From Phaeosaccion multiseriatum (taxonomy: Eukaryota > Ochrophyta, other classes): 64,000 bases of DNA. Shown piece after piece: positions 57,520 to 64,000 of the stretch. Within the stretch, counting starts at the first letter, position 1, and each line of letters starts with the position of its first letter. Location of the stretch: contig OZ218956.1 of the NCBI GenBank assembly GCA_965112735.1, positions 1,426,001 through 1,490,000 on the forward strand, in the 5' to 3' direction. The translations under genes were made by a program, and so were the position numbers. Under the pieces are notes generated by a model. The model was given only the letters and a program-made list of their open reading frames with translations. It was not told where the DNA came from and searched no databases.

Positions 57520-59423
57520 CACAGACAGGCAGGCATATGTACTTTGGCTGCAAGAGAGGGACTCAGCCCAATGAGGGGGCAGCTTTCTGCAGTTGGACTC
57601 AGGCAGCCTGCGCTGCACTCCTCGCGGCACACGAGCGAGCACTCCCTCTCGTCCCTCCCTCCTTCCCCATCCACCCTGCCTCACCGAGAATGAAGCGCCG
57701 TGCCCGAAAGTTGCGCACGAACCACACCTGCTCCTCCGTAGGCTTGCCCACAAACTGCGAAATGAGCTTGAGCTGCTCGAGGTGGTCGTTGCCCTGAAAC
57801 ATGGGTTTCCGCCTCAGCATCTCCCCAAATATGCACCCCACGCTCCACACATCAATGGCCTCGTTGTAGTTGTGCACGCTCAACATAATCTCCGGCGCTC
57901 TGTACCACCGTGTCACCACATACTCCGTCAGGTCCTCGGTGGAGTCCGTGCCCCGGGAGAGGCCAAAGTCACACAGCTTGAGGTCACAGTTGGCGTTGAG
58001 CAACACATTGCCCGGCTTAAGGTCTCGATGCAGCACTCCCGCCGAGTGAATGTATTTGAGTGCGCAGAGAAGCTGATAGAGGAAGTACTGGGTGTGCTCT
58101 GTTGTGAGGTGTTGCCTGGAGTAGATGACTCGGTGCAGGTCCGTCTCCATGAGCTCAGTTACGATGTACACGTCCTCGAATTCGCTCAGAGAGGGCGGGG
58201 GGAGGATGTCCACCACCTGTGAGAGGAAGGGGGAGAAAAGGAGAGTGGTGTGTGTGCGTGTGCGCACGCGCGCGTGTGTGTGAATGCCCGACTGAGTATG
58301 AGTGAATGAGTGTGTGAGGGAGAAAGAGAGGCCCGCAAGGGGCCCCACTACTCTAATCCGAGAGTATGGGGTAACAACAGACCTTGCAATGATAAGTGCC
58401 GTGACGTCACCACAAACTTCCCTCCCACAACCTCAAACAAGGAAGACCCCTATCTCTCTCTCCCGTTCACTATTTCCCTCTACTCTTCCCTGTCCCTCCC
58501 TCCCTCCCTCCCTCCCTCCCTCCCTCCCTCCCTCCCTCCCTCCCTCCCTCCCTCGCTCCTTCCGTCCCTCTCTATCGCTGCATCCCTGTCTCCATGCCTC
58601 TCTCTCCCCCTCCCCCCTCCCCTCCCTCTCCAGCCCCCCACCCGCCCCTTCTCTTACCGCCCCCTACCCCTTCTCTCACCTTGAGCACATTGGAGTGGTC
58701 AAAGTGCCTCAGAGTGCGAATCTCCCTTACGATTCGCTTGGCGTCAATCAAGTGCTCGAACACCTGCGGCACCTTCTTGATCGCCACCATCCCCCCCGTT
58801 TCTGTGTTGCGTGCGCTAATCACAAACCCATACGCCCCGTGCCCAATGGCCTTGACAACGTCGTACTTTACATCAAGAACAAACTCGGTGCCGGAAAAGG
58901 TCACCTTTTTTGTTTCTCTGACACGGCGTCCGTCCCCCCCTCCCCCTTCCATGCCCATGAGAGTACCGCCCTCTCCCGCCTCGTTCCCTGCCCCTCCTCC
59001 TCCTCCTCCTCCTCCTCCTCCTCCTCCTCCTCCTCCTCCTCTTTGCTCTTCTCCTTCTCCTCCCTGCATTCGTGCCGATACTCCTTCCCGTAAGCGCTCC
59101 ACCTCCGATACATCTTCCCGTAAGAGCTCCACCTGGAAGGCCACTGCTTCCTGCCACTCCTCGCTCTCAGCAGGGGTCTCCGAGCAGACTCGAAGGGCCT
59201 TATTGTTGGTGACAATCTCAAAAGCATTGGGCCTGATGGCCGGTATACTCTCTACTCGGGACCCGGCATTGAGCACCACTCGTCCCTTGGGTCTCTCATC
59301 GCCCATTGTGCGGTAGTACGTGAGCGCAAATTTCTCCAAAACGAAATACCGCCGCTTCCAACTGAGTCCCCGCCCCCCCTTCTTTAGCAGGTAGCCGTAT
59401 TTTACCGGCATGTTATCTTCCAT
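56040..59423 (-). CDS. MAP kinase with N-terminal PH domain, TEY activation loop
   Basis: Five exons: 59423-58680, 58216-57685, 57381-57252, 56900-56792 and 56411-56040. They give 628 aa. Residues 1-110 are a PH domain: [20 protein letters not shown], then [19 protein letters not shown], closing with [15 protein letters not shown] poly-Gly linker follows. The kinase starts at [17 protein letters not shown] (glycine loop) with AIKK (lysine), then [30 protein letters not shown] (TEY dual-phosphorylation motif) and [13 protein letters not shown]. The C lobe ends with [15 protein letters not shown] and HPYLSCLHD. The tail is Ser- and Gln-rich. PH domains bind phosphoinositides or proteins, so this ERK-type kinase may be membrane-recruited. 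The frame is open upstream to a Met at 59675 that reads signal-like then poly-Pro/His; [10 protein letters not shown] is preferred. Confidence 0.92.
58498..58556 (-). repeat. (TCCC)n intronic tract
   Basis: About 14 TCCC units on the plus strand (GGGA in the sense direction) in intron 1 of the PH-MAP kinase gene. Confidence 0.88.
58992..59041 (-). repeat. (TCC)n tract coding poly-Gly linker
   Basis: About 16 TCC units on the plus strand, read as GGA codons between the PH and kinase domains. Confidence 0.9.
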
Positions 59424-60443
59424 GGTAGTCGCGCCCGGACTGGAGGGGTTGGGAGGGAGGGAGGGAGAGGAGGAGGGGGAAAGAGGAGGAAGAGGAGGAG
59501 GAGGAGGAGGAGGAGGAGGAGGGGGTCGATGATGATGATGATGGTGATGATGAGGAGGAGGAGGAGGAGGAGAAGAAGTAGGAGGGGGGGGTGGGGGATA
59601 AGGATGAGGAGATTCAAGGGCGGCGTAAGCGCAGGACAGGGACAAGGCTACACAGAGGCCAAGCATGCAGGGCAAGGGAGAGATGCACCTTACAGTTGTG
59701 AAGGGCTGCTAAAGCCTTCCTCTCTTGTCTGGGCCTTACCGTCTAGGAATATCCCTCTGGGGCCTCCAGCGGGTCGGCGGCCTCAGTATCTCCTCAGCTT
59801 CCCTGCGACCACTTCCATTTGCCCGTCAGAACCCGTGGAGTGCTCCCTGCTGCTCGCCGCCTCCTGCTCCTCCTCACCGGCGGTGGTAGCTTTGAAGCCT
59901 CGATGTTTGGCGGGATCTGAAAGAGGGCTGCAGGAACCTGTAGCCCCTCGCCCCTCTCCCGAGAGCTTTCCCTCGGGCTCAACCGGTGCTCTCAAGGGAT
60001 GATGCGGATGTGTATTCTACTCTAGGTTCCCTCCTGTGTGTGCCCTGCCCTCGATGCCTTCTTTGTTCTATAGCAAAGGTTGAAAAAAAGGTGAGAATAG
60101 ACGTGTTGGAGGGAAAGACGCTGGATGCTCCACGACCAAAGGCAATCTCTTCTATTCGGGTCACTATCCTGCGCACGTTCTCGCACGAGAAGAAAAGAGG
60201 GGTAGGAGAGGACGAGGAATGAGAGAAGAATAAACAAACTTTAGCGGAAAGGGTGGTGCGGAAAAATATCGAAATTGGAAAATAGTATAGGTGTGAGGAA
60301 AAAAGAAAATCGAGTCGATTTTTTTTTGTGAGAGGAAAATCGACAATTCACAGATGTATCGGCCGAATTGCAAAAGCAAAAGCCAAAATGCGTTACAACG
60401 GTGTAATTTTTTTTCTTTTTTTAAAGGACGTGCAGCTGAGGCA
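59424..60443. promoter_or_regulatory. Divergent region, MAP kinase and Ser-rich protein genes
   Basis: Contains GGA (59490-59520) and GATGAT runs next to the kinase start. A plus ORF at 59986-60222 has a plausible C terminus (VEKKVRIDVLEGKTLDAPRP onward) with an acceptor-like TTCTATAG near 60074, so a small gene is possible. An overlapping minus ORF (59979-60176) is equally open. The stretch from 60240 to 60430 is AT-rich with poly-T runs. Confidence 0.35.
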
Positions 60444-61020
60444 ATGTACACTGGGTATTGGGCGAGTCTGGACCAGCTCACAAGCTTCCACGACGACCCT
60501 TTGCGATGCAGCGAGAAGGTGCGCCCGCACGGAGCGGCCGACACGCTGCTCTCCAAGATGGTGTCCTCGAAAGAGAGATGGCCCAATACCACGTCCGACT
60601 TTTGCTTGGCAAGTAGTGATGCCGTAAGAAGAAGAAGCGGTGGAGATGGGAGTAGGAGGAGCAGCACTAGCAGTAGGAGCAGCAGTAGCAGGCGAGGAAA
60701 GAGGGCGGAGGGAAGCAGAGAGAGCGACACAGAAGAAGGTTGTGGACATCGAATATGCCCCAGCAGGAGCACTTCGTCGCTGCCATCCTCAGTAGAGGCA
60801 GCAGCGCGGCAATCGGTAGAGCGAGGGGTGGAGCAAGGAGCCGGCGCGCTTGCTGGGGGCACAGGAGGGGGTGGACGCCTGAGGACGCCACACACCTTTA
60901 TGACCCCCCACCCCACTATGCGAGACACGGCTCACGACATGTCCAAGTCGATCATCCCCACCCAGGCTCGAGTCCTTTGTCCTGACGAGAGCCAAGGCAG
61001 TAGCAGTAATCGTACTAGTG

Positions 61021-61060
<40 letters not shown>

Positions 61061-61611
61061 CAGCAGCAGCCGCAGTACTAGTGGCAGCAGCAGTGGCTGC
61101 ACCAGCAGCAACAGGAGGAGAAGGAGCATGGACAAGAACAAGCTCTTCCTCACTACAATTTCCAACCAGCTGAGGGTGGCCAACATCGGGGCCGCCGGCA
61201 AAGACGCCAACAAGCCTCTTCGTGCGCTACAGGCGGCGGGCACCAACCGCGCCTTGTACGTGGAGGCGGCTCGGGCCAGGTCAGTGCCAGTAGCAGGCAG
61301 GCAGACGTATGGGCGGGCAGGCAGGCAGGCAGGCAGGCAGGGCAGGCAACGAGGCAATCATTCAAGTCAGTTCTGAGCTTGATTTTTCTTCCGTTTGTTT
61401 GACGTTGCTTCTGTAGTGACTGACCCCTCCTTTGCTGCTGGTGCTCCCCTGCCCCGCCCCCCCTCCCCTCCCCCTGTTTGCATACAGGCCGCCTGTTTCC
61501 TTGGCTCAAGCCCATCTGTTCAGATACAAGTTCCCTCACTCTCTGGGAAGAATAAAGGCTTTTGCGGACCTGAGGGAGGCACCCGGGGAAGCATCACAGA
61601 AGCAGCAGTAA
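60444..61611 (+). CDS. Ser-rich protein of unknown function
   Basis: Two exons (60444-61279, 61488-61611) join in phase 2 to 319 aa. The N terminus MYTGYWASLDQLTSFHDDPL and a later block (DKNKLFLTTISNQLRVANIG) look folded. Between them is Ser/Arg/Gly-rich sequence with a poly-Ser run from an AGC array. The C-terminal exon is helical and basic: PPVSLAQAHLFRYKFPHSLG. I recognise no family. The frame is open upstream to 60354, with an acceptor-like TTTAAAG at 60425, so a first exon may be missing. Confidence 0.55.
61021..61075 (+). repeat. (AGC)n tract coding poly-Ser
   Basis: AGC/AGT repeat in the first exon of the Ser-rich gene. Confidence 0.9.
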
Positions 61612-62155
61612 CGCCGTCATATTCACCATACTTGCACGTAGCGGGGCGCGAATACCCGGGAAAAGAACACAAATACAGTGCGACTTCTAATCAGAGTTCC
61701 GCATGTCATTGTCGTTACAATATGCGTGAGCAGCAGCGGCCAGGGCTGGCTTGCACCAGCAGACTACGACCCTTGCAATTTGGTCCACCAAAACCCTGCA
61801 CCCCATCTGCTGCCATCAACACTATTCTCCTCTCCCTCTCCACTGAAAAGCTCCTGACCATCTCTCCACTCGGTTGGGCTTACGCACTTCCCTCCACGTG
61901 ACGCTCTCTCTCCTCTGCTGGCAGACCGGTAAAAGGTTATGATTAGCGTCGTGTAGGGTCGTTTTGCTTCACTGGGGGCGACACTGTCCTTCGCCCTTCG
62001 CCTCAAGGGGCTCCTTCCTGCGTTCTCGCGCTGAGTCCGCCGCGGGCCATTCATTCCCATCCAAGCAATTAATCAGTTTCCATCAGCCTGGAAGAGGATA
62101 TCACCCGTAAACACACAGCCCCATCCACAAGAGCACCACTGCTGCTGCCCACATG

Positions 62156-62192
<37 letters not shown>

Positions 62193-62582
62193 CTGCTGCT
62201 GTCCTGCTTCTCCCTCTCTCGTGGCAGCAGATACGCGTGTTCCATATACAGATACTCGTCATTGCCCTCATATACATATACTCCTCTTTGATCCCCTCCT
62301 TCCAAGCCTCCGTGCTGCGCTGGGGTGAAGCTGCTGGTGCTGGTGCTGGTGCTGGTGCTGATGCTGGTCTGGTGCTGCTGTGTACGCAAACCAACCGCCC
62401 CCACGCAAAACGGAGAGGACGAGGAGCAACGACGGGGGGCGGGTGGCTTCTCGCTCGCTCACTATTCCACCCCTCTACTCTGCCCAAAGTGGCCATTGGG
62501 TCTCTCCTTGCTCATTTGCCTTCCGGCTCTATTCTGAAGTAAAGAGGGAAGAAGCAACTACCCGCCCGTGCGCTCCTCTTTT
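61612..62582. other. Intergenic between converging genes, with unassigned ORFs
   Basis: A minus frame at 62069-62404 reads GDQRGVYVYEGNDEYLYMEH followed by a Ser run from a CTG array (62157-62203). It may be an exon of an unrecognised gene. GCTGGT repeats lie at 62328-62362. Nothing else is seen. Confidence 0.4.
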
Positions 62583-63954
62583 CTAAGCAAAGTAGTCGTT
62601 GCCCGTTCCGGTACCATTGTCTCCAAAGACGATGCTGTCGTGCTTGAGGTTTCTGCTCCAGTAGTTGAGCAACAGCAGGTATGACTCCAAGATCTGCTCC
62701 CAGCTGCGACACATTGACAAGTACGCGTTGGACTCCTGTGAGCAGTAGGGGTCAGGACAAGAGGGTAATTGGGTGAGTGGGTGGGAGTGTGCGTGAGTGA
62801 GTGCGGGAGTGAGTAAGTGAGTGCGTGCGTGAGTGCGTGAGTGAGTGCGCGCATCGTCATCACCAGAGGCGCGGCAGCAGGGCAGACAAGAGGGGGGGGA
62901 GGGTGGGGCAGGCGAAAGACGGGAAGGGAAAGAAAGGGCGGTGGGTGGGTGGGGGAGATACAATGGTAAATTATCACACGGAAGGAAGGAGGCGGGGAGA
63001 GGGAAAGGGCTTTGGCCAAAGGCAAACAACACGAAGCGCTCAGCTCTGTGGTATATGCATCCCCATGCATATAGATACGTGTGTACACACGCACTGGTGT
63101 GGGCATTTGTAGGTACATGGGTCACGGAGGTCCTATCGTCATCGCACCACTACACTACGCACCTGTAGCGTGAGCAGCTCGTGGTGGGCCTTCTCCCAGG
63201 GCTCCAAGTTGTCGACCTTCACCTCCTTCGTTGAGAACATGTGGCGCAACGTGTCCACGCGGGTGGCCAGGTGGGCATTCACCTGTGAGGGGCAAGGACA
63301 CATCCACACACACGCATTTCATCAGACAAATCCCTGTGCACTCGAGCGCGCACACACACACATACGCATAGAGGAGGAGCGAAGCCGGGCGTGCTTTCCT
63401 CCTGACTGACAGACAGACAGACAACCTGCTATCGTTACCAACTGGCGTTCGTGCGTGCGTACGTACCGCCGATCTTGTTGAGTTGCTCCTCTTCATCTCG
63501 CTGACGATCTGTACCTGGAACTTTTGGATCTTCTGTCTGTGAGACTCGGCGAAGGCCTGTGAGCGTCACACGTATCAGCACAGGAGGAGGGGGAGGAAAG
63601 GGGGGGGTTAAGGGGGCATGAGAGGGCGGGTGCCCAACAAGGAAAAGGCTTGGGGTCTAAGCCTGTGCGAGCCTTGGGTCCAAGCGCATGAGCCTTCCTC
63701 GAATCAGTCCATCAACGACGGCTCTGTAAATCCACATCCACCCTACAAGGAGGCACGCACACACATACACACACACACCCACATCCACACACCTGCTCGT
63801 TGGCCGGGAGGCAAAGGTCACACCACGAGAAGAGCCTGTCCAGCAACTCGCGGAACTCGTCCACGAGCACGAGCAGCTCGTGGCTGATGCCGTAGATTTC
63901 GCCCGCCTGGAAGTCATTGGAGCGACCGATGCCGCGGTTGAAGAAGTCGAACAC
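62583..63954 (-). CDS. Helical protein of unknown function, 5' end outside window
   Basis: Four phase-0 exons: 63954-63793, 63556-63467, 63282-63163 and 62735-62583 (stop). They encode the last 174 residues. An acceptor (CCGAAG) precedes the first visible exon, so the gene continues beyond the window. The sequence is helical and conserved-looking: FFNRGIGRSNDFQAGEIYGI, LLVLVDEFRELLDRLFSWCD, ESHRQKIQKFQVQIVSEMKR, NLEPWEKAHHELLTLQ and SWEQILESYLLLLNYWSRNL. I do not recognise the family. The tail is Gly/Asn-rich (FGDNGTGTGNDYFA). Confidence 0.75.
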
Positions 63955-64000
63955 CTTCGGTCGGTGGGTCGATCAGTCAAGCAGTCCATAAGCGGACAAA

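Noticed and set aside
59424-59675. Signal peptide extension of the PH-MAP kinase from a Met at 59675
   Set aside because: The extension reads into poly-Pro/His from GGA and GAT microsatellites, and a secreted MAP kinase is implausible; [10 protein letters not shown] directly precedes the PH domain.
1-64000. tRNA, rRNA or intact transposon
   Set aside because: I looked for TTCGA-type loops with paired arms, conserved rRNA cores and terminal repeats with transposase motifs, and found none I could support by eye.

Overview
The window looks like nuclear DNA of a eukaryote, most likely a stramenopile (ochrophyte-type) alga or relative. Reasons: nearly every gene is split by short GT-AG introns of about 80-650 nt; the DNA is GC-rich and full of trinucleotide and tetranucleotide microsatellites, many inside exons; and one gene encodes an extracellular Cys-paired RCC1-like propeller on an Ala-Pro-Thr (APT) repeat stalk, a domain style familiar from stramenopiles. 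The lineage call is inference. No rRNA, tRNA, CRISPR array or intact transposon was seen.

Layout. 1-960: no convincing gene. 970-8212 (-): a 2,090-aa protein with an N-terminal PDZ-like domain, very long Glu/Gln-rich tracts, a C-terminal coiled coil and a sperm-tail PG-rich motif. 8594-11013 (+): coiled-coil protein, with possible further exons to 11794. 12070-13951 (-): membrane-anchored EH-domain protein. 14722-20473 (+): RCC1-like/APT-stalk/transmembrane protein in 15 exons. 22224-24801 (-): EF-hand protein with a myristoylation-type N terminus, with a small possible gene just upstream (24870-25617, -). 25969-30045 (-): HSP70-type ATPase domain behind a transmembrane segment. 30297-32540 (+): ERCC1. 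About 33280-33600: remnant of an STI1-type gene. 33981-35980 (-): secreted cadherin/VCBS-like repeat protein. 36693-38307 (+): NAA30 acetyltransferase. 38308-41344: no convincing gene. 41345-42661 (-) and 44093-45065 (+): SCP2 and RraA-like proteins, both ending in peroxisomal PTS1 tripeptides. 45964-49533 (-): VPS26/arrestin-like protein. 50719-54940 (+): ABC-class ATPase. 56040-59423 (-): PH-domain MAP kinase with a TEY loop. 60444-61611 (+): unknown Ser-rich protein. 62583-63954 (-): unknown protein, cut by the window edge.

Exon models were built by joining open frames at GT-AG sites. In every multi-exon model the spliced length is a multiple of three, and conserved domains read through the joins. 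This supports the models, but no transcript evidence was available.

The genes alternate strand almost without exception, forming seven head-to-head pairs with 250-1,430 bp between start codons. The most unusual structures are in the RCC1-like gene: a predicted 5-nt microexon that restores a conserved GQLG turn and the frame, and a tandem array of five 48-nt phase-0 exons coding 16-residue APT units, plus one decayed copy. Splice donors lying inside GTGA microsatellites are another recurrent oddity.
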